DNA of 64,000 nucleotides from Aspidiotus rigidus (GCA_035079385.1 JAVHKY010000054.1:14364501-14428500), one strand, 5' to 3'; positions 24,101 to 39,451 are shown, counted from the stretch's first letter. Notes: a model not told the origin generated them from the letters alone. Program-made: numbers and translations.

Positions 24101-24340
24101 CCGCATTAAGGAGGTCACTAGTAATTGTCTTTATCCTCTCTATTTAGCTAAGTGAGACCAACCGTTGCTTTTCCATTACATATAGGCATAGCTTCACTCA
24201 AGCGCCTGCGTCAATCTCTAACGGAGGAGGGACAGTGGGACAGTCGAAAAATGTATCGTTATCAGTCGAGAAATAAATTTTTAATTTTGAAATGCATATT
24301 ATGTCTTTAGGTCGGGTGTCAGTCAGAAATCTGCCTAACT
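21191..24340. other. No recognised gene
   Basis: AT-rich non-coding sequence. The open frame at 22672-22947 is hydrophobic but lacks family features. A GC-richer patch at 23930-24130 has no identifiable coding signal. Confidence 0.3.
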
Positions 24341-24364
24341 TAACGTGGCGTGATACGACATGAT

Positions 24365-24480
24365 GTGACGTTTCATGATGTCATCAATGACCTTGACCTA
24401 CTTTAAAAACTTGACCAGATTACATTATATTAGGCCTAATATACATAACTATAGACTTACTCTAGACTAAGAAGGAACAC
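24365..24480 (+). repeat. CRE/nuclear-receptor motif repeat, copy 1
   Basis: ATGTCATCAATGACCTTGAC, then TTAGGCCTAATATACATAAC and CTCTAGACTAAG. The same order is repeated three times at 48.06-48.74 kb. Confidence 0.5.
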
Positions 24481-24649
24481 ACGAGCGTCTATTTCGCTGC
24501 AAATGATCAGGCGGAGGAAGTATCATCAGCCCAACCGTTTTTTGTGTTCCGCGTTTTTTGATAGAAGTTCGCGTGTCGTTGGGTCCAGATGGGGAACGTC
24601 CGTATCGTCACTATTATCACATCACCATATCCCTGTCACAAAATTACCA

Positions 24650-25050
24650 TCTTGAGGCAACATTTTATGATTTTGAAATGTTTGGGAATTCCCCATGAAA
24701 ATTTATCGCTGAGGCGGAAAGAAATGCTAATCCTATATGGAACGTTAAGATCAGCTAATGGATCCAAAGAGGCTCAAAATTTCTCCAAGATGAAAAATTG
24801 ATTTAGTTTTGAAATGTTTGAGAATTCTCCAATAAAATTTATCGTCGAGTCTGAGAAAAATGCTGAAATAATCCTTTGAAGTTCCAAAATCAACTGATGG
24901 GCCCAAACAGTGTCAACATGTAATTTTAAAATGTCTGAGAATTTACCAGTCAAATTTAGTGCTGAACCTCAGAAAAAATTGTTGAAATTACCCTACAAAG
25001 ATCCAAAACGAGTCAATAAGTCTCAAGGGAGTCAAAATCATCCCAAAATG
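24650..25050 (+). repeat. Degenerate tandem repeat, ~125 bp x 3
   Basis: Units begin near TTGAAATGTTTGGGAATT (24673), TTGAAATGTTTGAGAATT (24812) and TAAAATGTCTGAGAATTTAC. Each is followed by an AAATTTATCG-C/T-CGAG-like block and a CTGATGG/CCCAAA block. Period about 120-140 bp. Confidence 0.6.
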
Positions 25051-25132
25051 CCAAAATGCACAGTCTACTCATATTACTCGATTTCCAGTGAAATCAGCCT
25101 TTGCTGTCATCACGCGGTGACTGTTTGACTAC

Positions 25133-25728
25133 AGCCTGGGTCTGATTGAAACAAGCAAATGCGCAAAAATTCTCCTCGTTACAGGAAAGGGAGGGAAACA
25201 TACTGAGAAGATCGTAGTCTGTTGTGAGCTTGTAATGAGAGAATGACCATAGCCTTGTGATCAATCACAGTGGGTGAATCCGCAAAGATTCTTATTGTTC
25301 CAGTGAAACAACGGAAACATACCGAGAAGATTATCTTCTGTTGTAACCTTGCATTGTGAGAGAGCGGTCAGAGTCTTGACTTGAATCTAAGGAAGCAAAT
25401 GTACGAAAATTCCTAAAGATTTACACAGAGGAGGAAATGATACTTTGAAGCCTCTCTTCTGTCATGAGTTTGCGGTAAGAGATTGGATAGAGGCCCGCGT
25501 TTGATAGAGACGGAAGAATATATGAAAATTAGAGTGGATTCACGCAAAGGAAGGAATTGGATACAGAGAAGATTGTCTTTTGCCATGAGTTCGCGGTGAG
25601 AGATTCGATAGGGGCCTCTGTTCCATAGAGGCGGACAAATCCACGAAAATTCTCGTTGTTCCAAGCAATGGGGAGAAAAATACAGAGAAGATTGTCTTCC
25701 ATTGTGGGCTTGCAATGAGAAAATTAAC
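25133..25728 (+). repeat. Degenerate tandem repeat, ~118 bp x 5
   Basis: The block GAGAAGATTGTCTTCTGTTG with nearby GAGCTTGCAATGAGAGA recurs near 25205, 25325, 25445, 25567 and 25685. Each is preceded by ACGAAAATTCTCGTTGTTCC or a variant. Open frames through it on the minus strand are periodic and not a recognised protein. Confidence 0.7.
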
Positions 25729-25730
25729 AA

Positions 25731-27477
25731 AAGTAGAAACTAGGTACTTTATAAATTGAATGCTCTCAGAAACAACTTAAAGAAGACCTGACTGACTCTA
25801 ATTTACCGGCTGTAATACAAGTCAAAATTGAACTCTGGAAGGCACCAAATTCAAATAATGAGAAAGTGATATCTAGTACAGTATATGTAAATTATCCCTA
25901 GGAGAAATGGTTGTATATACGCGTACTAATAAGGCAGGTGCGCCTATTAGGGGGAATTTCTCATTCATCTTCTTCTACCGATAACTCGACACTCCATCAT
26001 AATACCAAGGTTCAATTTTTTTCCTTGCGTAGCTGATAATATTGTAGAACAATGATGAGATGGTTGAATTTATAGAAATAATGATAATATGTACTTACCA
26101 AGAATAAGACCGAAGTTTCCAAAAACAACGTTTACGTCCTTTTTTTGTATGCTCAAAATTTCCGAACATTCTTTTGCCGGGATAAGGCCGGGATACCTAT
26201 TCAACTGATAACATGACAGAAATGAATGTGCAGTGTTGCCACAGTTAATATCAACAACTTTCATTTTCAGTACAAAGCATAGCAGCCAAAATCGGCTGGT
26301 CGGGCCTTGGTAGTTGGTAGGTACCAGGCAAAGGCACCAGGGCCTTATTAGGCGCACCTATACTAATGACCCTGCGGCCTGCAGTTCTAAAGATTTTGGA
26401 TTTTTGAAAACAAAACAGCATCACTCGCAATACTTTTGCCATAAGAGTAACAGGATTGTTTTTCCTACATTGTATTGAACAAAATTCATTTTCAACCGTG
26501 TTTTCAACAATATTAAATCAATTATCAGACAATACCTACGATAAAAATTATTTTAAAAGATACCTTGCAGGCTAGCTTATGGTATTCAAGAATTCAAGAT
26601 CGAACAACTATTAATCTTGTTATCTACTGGACAACAAAAAATCATAAAGTATAATGAAACGGAGTAGGCTAAACATTTAAAAATATAGTTGTGCTTTAAT
26701 TCTGCATGTAATTCAGACTGAATTTGAAAATATTGCAAGGGATCCACATCCACATAATCGGTTAATCACATGCAGTTTGTGAGTCCGGTTACTTAAAAAG
26801 TTTCACTTCCACCGTTTGCAATTTTGTGAGAGCATTTAAGACCTTCACAACTGAAAATTAATCTAGGAATAAAATTTAAACAAACAGGGGAAATGAACAA
26901 ACTCATCAAAATCTCAGCTTACTTGAAATCTTGATTCTGGAATGTACCGGTCGGTACTTGAAATAATTAAAAAACAGATCGAATCGGTTCCTAGAGAGAA
27001 GGGATCTATAGATTATTCTGACGTACAGATATCTTTTACTTTTAGATATACCTAATTTCAATTGTTCATTCACCGACAAAATTTTGTTTCCAGCGCGTCT
27101 CGTTTCAGTTTTCATTCATTTATTTTTAGTTTCATTTTATCACTTATTAATTATTACAATGGAGCAGGAAAATACACTCTATTATCAAGCTGCAATGATT
27201 ATTAGAAATCAAATTTGTAGGAAATTTTTCAAACGTAATATTGAACATAAGAGATTGGAAAAAAAACATGACGTATGATTGAATTTTTTGAATTGTTCTC
27301 TAGTTTCTTTTGCATTAAAACTAGAATAAACTGTGTACTTAACAATGTTAGGTGTTTACGTTTGTAAAATTGGATAATGGGCAGTACGAAAAAGAAAACT
27401 GACTTAGGTACTAAGCTCCAAAAAGCTTTTATGTATTAAAAATAATTTACTATTGTATAGTATTTTTTGAATACATG
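25731..27477. other. No recognised gene
   Basis: AT-rich sequence with only short open frames. A short inverted pair built on AGGTGCGCCTA lies near 25938 and 26349. Confidence 0.3.
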
Positions 27478-27521
27478 AGGCACGCTCAGCAAAACCATAT
27501 AATTATTATTAGGTATGTCGC

Positions 27522-27553
<32 letters not shown>

Positions 27554-27714
27554 CCAGATTTTGATTGTTTCTTCTTTCGAGGATTTGATCAACTCTTAGA
27601 CAAAGAAAAAGGTAGATCGCTACGATAAAAAATTGTTGAATTGTTTTTGTCTTTTGGTTGCTGTGAAAAATTTTATTTTGCGACATAATATTATATGGTT
27701 TTGCTGAGCACGCC
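27478..27714. mobile_element. MITE with T30 core
   Basis: Inverted ends AGGC-(AC/GT)-GCTCAGC followed by AAAACCATATAAT, about 35 bp per arm, enclosing 237 bp. An uninterrupted T30 lies at 27524-27553. No target duplication was clear. Confidence 0.7.
27524..27553 (+). repeat. T30 homopolymer
   Basis: Uninterrupted T run inside the MITE; length in the assembly may be unreliable. Confidence 0.9.
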
Positions 27715-30700
27715 TGATATTTTCTATTACCTACAGAAACTTACAACAGGTATCAATTAGGTAAATTTTCGTCAAGACTTAATCAATTAATTTTACTCAT
27801 TTTTGAAATTAGATAGATTTTTATTTTCTCTTTTTTTTATTTATTCATTATTGTTTCAAGGAATACTTAATAAACAAATAATATTAAGCGTATACCCAAC
27901 TTTCAAAATTGATTCCGTTGAACCCATGGCAGAAATACCGGTATTATGCCCCTATTATGTATGAAAGATGTATCTCCCGAAATATCCCCGTTTCCTCATC
28001 ATGACTTTAAATACGCCCCCAATGAGGAAATTCCGGGGACATTTTGGGTAGTCGAATGTTTAACGAGACAGAGATGATCTACACATCAAGCATCATCAAA
28101 TTATTGTACTGAAGGCACGCAATTGAACAGAATCACGAGATGAGGATTCGAACAAAATTCTGTGTCATTTCTCTAAACCTTAAGAGTTCTTTCTACTCTG
28201 TACCTTATCTTCATGATAACTAACATCAACTTCCTATCTCGCTCGTATTAGTTGAAATAAAATACGAACAGTCCTAGAGATATTTTTCAATTATTTCAAA
28301 ATGGTGTTACTCAAGTCATCATCTCAGACGATGCGAACAGATTTCTCTTGAGGAAGGAGGAAGGGGAGAATAGTATGCTGGAAAAACTTGCGGATGTCAG
28401 GCACAAATATTATTTTCCATTTTTTTCGGTTTGAAAATAGGCCGAATCAAGCAATTTTTGATTCATTTCAATCTTGATCGAAAATTTACGGATTGATGGG
28501 GCGCCGGCTGATGCGATTACCGGGGAGAAGTACATGCAATGGCCGCCTATCTAAGTTGATATCGGAGAATTTCTCTGTTGTATATTGATGTTATTGAATC
28601 AAACTGTCTAAAATTTTGGTATAAAGCTTCCCCCCAACATAGGTGTATGTAATGTTCCAATTTCACTTCCTTTTATTTCGACTTCGTCTCTAAAAGTTAA
28701 TCTGTTTAACTGATTGGCAAGTTTGTATCGAACTCGTAGTTTAATCATTGACGAGAAATTTTCTCACATTATCTGTTGATCGTCAAAAATCCTGAATTTT
28801 CGATTTTTGTTATTCTATACAAATAATTGCCAACGTTCAGGAAACTTTCGGAAAGCGTTGAAATCATAGCTATTTTCGAAATTGTCAGTCTTTTTTATTG
28901 TCTACAAATTGTAAGTACATTTCATTGGGCCAGACTCATCTGAAAAACAGATTTATCATTCATTCTACTAATCCGAGTCTTCTTACTCCTCAATGGAGTA
29001 ATAAAATTTTATATCTCATTTCCAGCTAATTTCGTTATCCTCTTCTCTTCTATCAATGGTTAATGAAGGACAGATTCAACTTACATGGGAGTTAAGGATA
29101 AATAGACTAATTTCTCGAAGACAAAATGAGATTTTGGTGGCCCATTCTGCACTTCAATTCTGATGTTATTTTGGACACGGCCTTCAGCGCGTCTATAATC
29201 TGGATGAAAAAAAAAAAAAAAAAAACAGGTAGTGCTCGTGAATCTTACTTGACGAAAATCATTTTTGGAACAGAATTATCAGATAGGCCTAGCTAGAAAA
29301 ATTAACTTACCTACCGGAAGATTTTGTTAATTACAGAACCTAACTCGCCTCACGTACAAAATTTCAAAGATTATCCCATCTTTTAAAAGTAGAAATATTT
29401 GAAAAGATGCCATTGTAAACTATGGAGTGATCATAATATCATAGCAAATCGGTCCGCTACACCCATCTTCTATCAGTGTGTATAAAGAATATACCAACAT
29501 AATAAGACTCCATGATGTTTATTCAACAAATGAACTAAAAAGCGGAATACAAACATGTAAGTACTCTAATGTAATAAGTTACGGAATATAAAAATAAATA
29601 AAAATGACAATCAATAGAGCATTCACGATTTTGAATATGAAAATTACGCCTATTCCAGTATTATTAATCTAGATTTCAGTGTTTTTACTCGGAAATGTTA
29701 TTTGAATGTAAAAATAGTTTGATCATTATATGTATGTTAAAAGACTGTTCTGGTTGAATTCATTTTCATAAAATTAATAAAACCTAATTCGCAAAATTTA
29801 TCAAGAAAGAATGAGATGACAAAAGAAAACGAAAAATATATAAATTCATTCTATTCTAAGAAAATAAATGGCCCTAATTTTCATCGGCAAGATGAAGAGA
29901 GGCAAAATAATTAATAACCGATAATCGTTTGGCTTGAAAAGCGACGAAATGAAAATATCTACTGCTAAAACTGAATATTTCATTGAAAAAGAAATGAAAC
30001 GTGTTCAACAATTTATTTACACTCAAAAATAATTGTATTTACAATACATTTAATCGGACAATAATTACAATGAAATTTTATTGAATTAAAAAAAAAACAA
30101 ATACAAGGAAATTAATTAAATGAATGAAATTTGAAAAAACCGTCTAATTTTGAAATCTATTCGTAGTTTATTATTTTAGTAGATACTTTTAATGCACCAT
30201 TAGGTATTGTTCACAACAGAATAGGCAACCAATTTAAAAAAACAAATTTTTCTACTAAAGAATCATCTAAAAATAATAATGAAATTTATTATTCAAAATT
30301 TAGCAATATTCTTGTTTTTCCGCTCAAACGACATTAGCTGAATTATACTTTTCGGTGACGGATTTTTCGTAGGTACATTCCGAGTATACGAAAAAAAAAA
30401 TAGTTTTAATTCGAGACCATAATGCATCGCATGAAGAGAAAAATTTTTGAGAATAAAATGATAATAAGGGCAACGAGCCACAAAAAAAATGCGTAATGTA
30501 AATTAATTAAAAGAATCTGCAATCGATAAAGAAAAAGAAGAGAAAAAAAAATTACGCTGATTATCGAAAATTGGCGGCCTCATAAGGGTTCCAACGTGTT
30601 ACAACACCCTTGTGTATTCGCAACACCACATTTTTTTAGCTGTTTTGTATTCGTAGGTAGCAAAATGTGTGAGAAATTTTTTTCATTAGGAATATGTACA

Positions 30701-30772
30701 CGTAATAAATCGATTTCGATCACAAAAAATGACAACATTTCAACTTTGTAGTAGGTACTACTCTACTCCATT
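27715..30772. other. Non-coding; includes the 3' side of the G-gamma exon
   Basis: No coding exon recognised. The strongly AT-rich part 29500-30772 lies downstream of the G-gamma stop codon on the minus strand and is probably its 3' UTR and flank. An A19 run is at 29207-29225. Confidence 0.35.
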
Positions 30773-33420
<2,648 letters not shown>

Positions 33421-33780
33421 ACGGGATTGAAGCGACAGAAGGTGTGAATTACATGGGCTGGAGCATTTGAAAACCGGGAAGATTCGGCAGACAGTTGTAG
33501 TAAGTGGAAGAACGCGGCAACAGAAAGGTGGAACATCTGCCTCAGCGCAGAGATTACGTAAAAGGCTGTCGCGCACTGCACCAAAAGTTGGACAGAAATT
33601 CTGCGATTCCAAAAGAAAGTCCCGGACATTGAAACGCTGTCACTGTAGACGTCACCGCGAAACTGAGTAAGTTCGTTGCTTGATGAACATCTCAGCTGGA
33701 GGAACCACAGAGAAAAGATAGGACAAAAAGCGTCTACAAGATGTTGAGAAAGTTTTCCAAATGTACAATTCTACTTTATT

Positions 33781-33837
33781 AGTTGCTTTCACAAGAGTAT
33801 TTTCGGGTGTTATCCCGTCATCAGTTGTGTAGCAACT
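33781..33837 (-). ncRNA. Hammerhead ribozyme motif (type I, PLE class)
   Basis: On the minus strand this 57-base unit opens AGTTGCT and closes AGCAACT (outer stem). CACAA (33825-33829) pairs with TTGTG (33790-33794) as inner stem I, directly beside CTGATGA (33818-33824). Stem II is GGG/CCC with one unpaired base, then GAAA (33801-33804). The predicted cleavage follows CTC (33795-33797). Stem III is a single A-T pair with a four-base loop, weaker than in the 20.3-kb copy. All conserved core bases are present. Confidence 0.7.
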
Positions 33838-33983
33838 GGAGAACAAGGCCTTCAAATATGAGTTTTTATAGTATAACGTGCAGCAGGAGAGACTGAACCA
33901 GTGTAAGCTTGAACGAATGGCCATCAGCTGTGAAAACACGACGTGAGACCAGAAGCCCGGACCAAAATTAGGAAAGTGAGAAT

Positions 33984-34738
33984 ATGTGCCAAACGAACGA
34001 CAGAACGCAAGTAGTACAGAGGAAGGTCACAAATCTACAAAAGAAGATCCGACAGAACAACCTGGTTTTGACAAAGGCGGACGAAGGCAACGCGGAAGAC
34101 TACACCCAAAAAGTAGGGTCGTACATTGCAGTGAATGGATACCAAGAGCTGACAAAGGAGCCAACACAGAAATACGAAGATGACCTGAAAGCTGTGTTGA
34201 AACGGAACAATGTACCCGGCAATGGACGGACGCTTGAGATGAATCCGGTTGCACCAGAACTCAAGGGGCTCGTAAAACTCCACAAAGCAAACCGTCCGAT
34301 GAGACCCCTGGTTAACAGTATTCAATTACCATGCTACAAGATAGCAAAGATCGTAGCCACATTCCTGAAAGAAAACTACCAGTTTGTACCCAGACGAAGT
34401 ATCAGAAACAATGGAGAGCTGATTGAGCAACTGGACAAGTTGGAAATGAGGAGTAACGACAAGCTGATATCCTTTGATGTGGCAAACATGTTTGGTATCA
34501 TACCAAAAGAGGAACTTCTCACTCTGCTCAAAATCAACAGATACAATGGGCGATGGGCCGAAGTACGCCAACATAGTGAAAGAGATCTTGAGCCAGAATT
34601 ACTGCCGCTTTAATAACAGGTTCTACAGTCAGGAAAGGGGACTTGCGATGGGATCACCGCTGTCACCAATACTGGTGGAGATACTCATGAATGATATGGA
34701 AAACAAGATATTGAAGAGCAGCAAGTTCAGAAACTCGA
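33984..34738 (+). pseudogene. PLE-A reverse transcriptase fragment
   Basis: Frame 1 (from 33984) has the PLE N-terminal RT block LVLTKADEGNA, then ELKGLVKLHKANRPMRPLVN and the first catalytic motif LISFDVANMF (near 34472). A one-base shift near 34540 moves coding to the frame holding ILSQNYCRFNNRFY and GLAMGSPLSP (near 34640). The YVDD motif and the GIY-YIG endonuclease are missing because the element ends near 34738. Confidence 0.85.
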
Positions 34739-36893
34739 TTGTTCGTTAAATTCCGGTTTTGTTCTGATTGTAAGGCTACGACTAAGAAACTGGAAAATCA
34801 CATGAGGGAGAAGTGGATAAGAGAGTTGCGGAGATGGTATGGTAAATTTAATATTACGACTAGATTAAACCTTACGGTCTATTCGAGACTCTCCGGTACG
34901 CTCCTCCCCCTTGAATTTGATTACTTTATGCGGGAGTCAATTTAAAGTGTCGGAAGTTTGGTGTGAACTTGGAGGAGAAGAAAAATAAGAAGTTGTCCTC
35001 CCTAATGAAGGTTAATGATGAGGTGATCGAGGAAGGGGTGAGTGACGGTGTTGTCGTTTATAAATTCCATCCCCCCCCTCATAAATAATAGTCAGGTAGT
35101 GTTTAATAGTGACGAAACTGCCGTCCTTCAGAAAGGTTTGAAATGCAGTTTACCTTCCCTCAAGAAGGATGAAACCTGGCGAATGTTGTTGCGGATCTTG
35201 CGGTTAAAATTGGTCCTGGTTTTAATACCCAGAAAGTTTGTGCCGAATTAGTCCGTAATAACCCCCTCCCTCGCGTGAGTAATAAATTGGGAGGAGTGAT
35301 TCAAGGTTTGAAGAGGAAGATGAAAGAGGGAGATTTAATCGTCACTAAGGCTGACAAGGGCAATGCTCGATGTGGTGCGGCCTATCTTCTAAGGTCCATG
35401 AAGTCCTCCAGCAGTGTGGTGCTAAAGAGAGTGAGGATTTCAGTTTTCCTAAGCACGTTAAAGAAGTTAGGAGGGTCATCAACAAGAGTGAGGCTATTAT
35501 CAAAACTCTTACTTTGAAAAAAGCCCTCCTTGTTCCTAACCCCACACCCCCCTCCTCTACGGGCTGCCCAAAGTACACAAGAACAATACCCCGATGCGAC
35601 CCGTTGTTCCTTTCGTCTCCTCCTCCACCTACCTCCTTTCCAAATTCCTGGACCGTTGGTTCAAAAATCGCATTGATTTTGAATCTCCTCATTCGGTCTT
35701 GAATTCGGCCTCTTTAACTGACGTTCTGAAGGGTGTAAGTCTTCCCCCGGGAACGACCATCTGCTCGTTTGATGTTGTTGGTTTGTTCCCGAATATTTCT
35801 AAGGCTGCTACTATCCAGCGTATGGGTGAGCTACTCGTCAAAGCCAATATTCCTCACAATGAGCTTCAGGAATTTTTCGATCTTCTGAATATTTGCTGGT
35901 CCCCCAACTACTGTAAATTTGAAGGAAAATTTTTCGAGTTTCCTGATGAAGTAGGAATCCCTATTGGATCACCCTTAAGCTCTCTCATCTCCGAAATTTT
36001 CATGTCCAAGTTTGAACTTGACCTCTTTTCCTCGAACCAGGTGTTACTTAATCATATTCACTATTGGAACAGGTACGTTGATGACGTTCTATGTACCTGG
36101 ACTGGTCCCCCAGATCTCCTTGGTGAGTTTCTGAGGTATCTCAATTCCTGGTACCCTTCCATCAAATTTACGTTGGAAATAGGGGTATTTTCCATTAACT
36201 TTTTGGATTTATCGATCTCTATAATAGACGGTATCCATAAGTTTGGAATTTACAGGGAAGATACTACGACCGATGTTTCAGTTCACGGTGGTTCGTTCGG
36301 TCCTGTTGCTCATGAGATGGCTGCTTTTCACAGCTTAGTTCACAGACTGACTCGTATTCCTTTGAGTCAGTCTGCCTTCAAGAAAGAGTTACTCACAATA
36401 AAACACCTGGCCAGAGTAAATGGGGTCAATGTCGATGTTGACGTGATGGTTCGGAGGAAAGTTACGAGGAGCCTTCTTGATTCCACCACCTTCCTCCCCC
36501 GAGACACGATCCGTGATCTCCGTTTGCGTTGGATCAGTCTCCCTTTCTTGGGGAAGTTCTCCCTCCAATTGGGTCGGGCTCTCCGCCCGTTTGGCTTCAG
36601 GCCCGCGTTTTACAACCCTACCACAGTCAAGAGGTTGTTTGTGAGACTGAAGGACCCCATACATGTTGATGAGAGGAGTGGTGTTTACAAGTTGGAGTGT
36701 GGGAATTGTGGAGGCTTTTATATTGGTGAGACCAGCCGCCAAATGAAAGTTAGAGTAGCTGAGCACCTGAAGTCTTTGAAGAAGGGACACTTAGGGGAGT
36801 CAGCTTTTGCTAATCATTTAATAAACAGTGGCCACAGCTTCCGCGAGGGATCCGAAAAGCTCCTCCATAAGGAGAATTCCCGTCATCTTTGAA
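34739..36893 (+). pseudogene. Penelope-like element B: RT plus GIY-YIG, broken 5' part
   Basis: Plus-strand coding resumes with a different PLE, closely related to the one at 62.2-63.7 kb. The N-terminal part is split among frames: ITTRLNLTVYSRL, then LIVTKADKGNA near 35337, then SEAIIKTLTLKKALLVPNP. From 35594 to 36892 it is open. It has FDVVGLFPNI, VGIPIGSPLSS, YVDD (36074-36085), a basic connector, a Cys-Gly-Asn-Cys pair and the GIY-YIG endonuclease GVYKLECGNCGGFYIGETSR near 36685. The conserved ending after HKENS is replaced by a short tail and stop, so the 3' end is truncated near 36885. RT copies the element RNA and the endonuclease nicks the target. Confidence 0.9.
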
Positions 36894-37600
36894 AATCTTT
36901 CGCGTTTTCAACTTCCGCGGTTTCGCTTCAAAACTGCCCTCTAAAATGGAACGTGTGTATCGTCAAATCCTTCACGAGAAGACAACAGCAATTGGTAAAA
37001 GTCGTAAGATACTATAGACGACGTATATTCAAGTTTACAAACGACGATGTTAATAATACTTTAGTCATCGAATTGTTGATATCATCGTATTTCTATCGCG
37101 GTGTATAAATTCGAGGGTATTACGAAACAGATATAGTTGGCAGAATTCAACTTATCATACTACTAGTTATTGTGCGTCACGAATGAAGTTAACGGGAAAC
37201 TTTGTGAAAGTTTCACCATTCTTCGGAATGAAATTATTCGTACTTTAGATATTATAATAACGTGATAATAGCTATCTTCCGTATGACGGATATGAGAAAA
37301 TCGAGAGGTGAATCACCGATTCTGATTCCAGGAAACATTTCACGATAAAATTCTTTACTCAAGTGTATTTGAATACGTCGTATAACTTCTGTCAGGAATT
37401 TGTGGTCGTTTAGGGTGTACTTTTACTGTGAGCGAAATTGATTGTCAAAGAAGAACGACGGCTTCCTCAACGAAGTTGAACGGGGAACGCAGGGAACCTG
37501 TTTTATAAGTCATATGGGATTTGGTATTGAGAATTCAAGAAAGCCTAGACCTAGATAAGCTAGTATAAAGAAGGCCTAGACCTACTGTGAGCCTAGTATA
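36894..37600. other. No gene seen
   Basis: AT-rich spacer. GCCTAGACCTA words near 37545-37600 resemble the TAGGCCTA repeat context. Confidence 0.3.
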
Positions 37601-37614
37601 ATATAGTTTGAGAG

Positions 37615-37760
37615 TCTAAATTTTTCTCGAATCTCGAGCTATGTATGATAGGAGGGGGACTTGGAAAACTTTCGACTCTCGAGCCATATATGATAGGAAT
37701 TTTTCCAAGTCCCCCTCCTATAGCTTGAGAGTCGCAATTTTTCCAAGTTTTTTGTCGGAC
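37615..37760. repeat. ~45-bp dispersed repeat family, cluster 2
   Basis: Three to four units of ATATATGATAGGAGGGGGAC and TTGGAAAA-TTTCGACTCTCG, present in both orientations, followed by GGACGGCGGACGGCACACGG. The same tail recurs after the units at 43.6 and 43.98 kb. Confidence 0.7.
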
Positions 37761-39450
37761 GGCGGACGGCACACGGCAAATTTCTCAAAAAGCCCCCTGT
37801 TAAAAATCTATTTAAAGTAAATAAAGTCACGTCATCGATGAACTTGAATAAAGGAGATACAGGGCTTAAAAAAGTTGAGCATGACATCAGTGTCGGCTAT
37901 CACTTGAAATGCATAAAGATAAAGTAAGTACAAGCGAGAAAAGGTGACGGCATTAGATGACTTTTTATATAAAGAGCATGGACTTATAAAAACTAGAATG
38001 TGATGTCAAGAAAAACCAAGATAAATAAATGAAGGAAGACGACCGACATTTTAATTTCATAGAAGGAGAAGAGGAGCAACCCGTAAGGCCTCTGCTGATT
38101 TCTCCCTGCCGTTGTTTGATTGTCAGAGTTTCTTAGCGGTTCAATCTTTGAGAGAGTCTACAGGAGAATTATCCAACTCCATCTATTTTTCTAAAGTGAC
38201 ATCAACAACAGCTCATAGCTATTTTGGAGCGTTTTAAGGCGAAGGAGATATGGTTGTACAGGAGAATGCTAAGATTTAATGGATCACCAAGACACTAAAT
38301 AAATACAAATTGAGGCTTCCTCATAACGATCTTAGGAACGCAGGGGGTCTGTTCCATGGATAGAATCTGTTTTAGTAATGAGATTTATAGGCCTACTGGG
38401 GAAACCACTATTAAAAAAACACTCACGCAGTCCCTTAAGTAAGCACGAATTTTGACCAAGTTACAAAAAAATCAATCGGGTTATTTTGGAGGAATTCCGC
38501 GTAGAAAAAAATTAATTTCCCGAAACCGTTATCCCGAGAAATTGGCAATTCGGGAAAATGGGTTTCGGGGAATTGACAATTTGAGGCAGTGGGTTTCGGG
38601 AAATTGGGCGGAAACCATAATCAGCGACCAGATTTTGTGGTATGTGGCAATTTTTTCCAGGGAAGGTGGGAGAACGTTTTCCAAAAATGATTGCGAATCA
38701 TGATGAAGGGGGCGGGGAAAAAAATTCCTTGCCGAAACAGGAATAAATGCCTGAAATTGATAAGAATGCCGAAAACTGCCGAAATCACAGAAAATCCTAG
38801 TTCGCCTATAGAATTGAGAAATTGCATAATAAATCATGAAGATTTTAAATTACTAAATTTTGCCTGAAGTAGGTCGATTTTGTTTGAAAAATACAGAATT
38901 ATGGGCTAAGGAAAAAATGAATGAAATTTAACCTAAAATGAGGCAGTTTTGATTGAAAATTGGTGAATTTTGACTAATTGGTTAGTTTTGGTAAAAAATC
39001 GGGTAATTTTGATTGGAAATTGAATAATTTTCATCTGAAATAAGTAAATGCACTGGAAAACGCGTATTCCTCTTATTTGGTTTTAAATGCCGAATATTGC
39101 CGAATTTTTGAATTTTAGTGCCAAAAATCATACGTTTTCTTGCCGAAAAATCCGGTCTAAAACTAATAAATATTATATAGGGAAACCTGAATGGACGGCC
39201 TCACATTTCTAATAAGAAAAGTCGGTGAAACGCGCCATCAATTCGACCTCTAATGTAGTGTGGAATTGAATTGAGAAAACACCAATTTTCCAAAATCTCT
39301 CTCTATCATAATATTTCTATAAAGAGAATTCAAAATTTTTCAAGTCCCTTCTTTAAATTCATGACTTGGAGACAAAATTGTTTCAAGTCGGCCTTCCTAT
39401 CATCGAAAGAAAGAAAATAAGAAGGAAAATAAGAAGGAAAGTAAGAAATT
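37761..39450. other. No gene seen
   Basis: Non-coding. 38530-38610 has short internal repeats of GGGTTTCGGG-like words; 38940-39130 is rich in ATTTTGATTG-like words. Confidence 0.3.
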
Positions 39451-39451
39451 A

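Larger units (their letters stand above)
33670..34738 (+). mobile_element. Penelope-like element A, truncated
   Basis: The left 300 bases hold an inverted copy of a PLE end with a hammerhead motif on the minus strand. RT coding starts near 33984 on the plus strand and stops abruptly at about 34738. There sequence of a different PLE begins. The inverted end at the 5' side is the arrangement of the complete element at 61.6-63.9 kb. Confidence 0.8.

Noticed and set aside
24650..25728. CRISPR-like array
   Set aside because: Repeats are long (118-125 bp), degenerate and contiguous with no unique spacers, in a eukaryotic context.
25938..26365. Inverted AGGTGCGCCTA pair as a possible MITE
   Set aside because: Only about 11-15 bases match and no target duplication or further arm similarity was seen.
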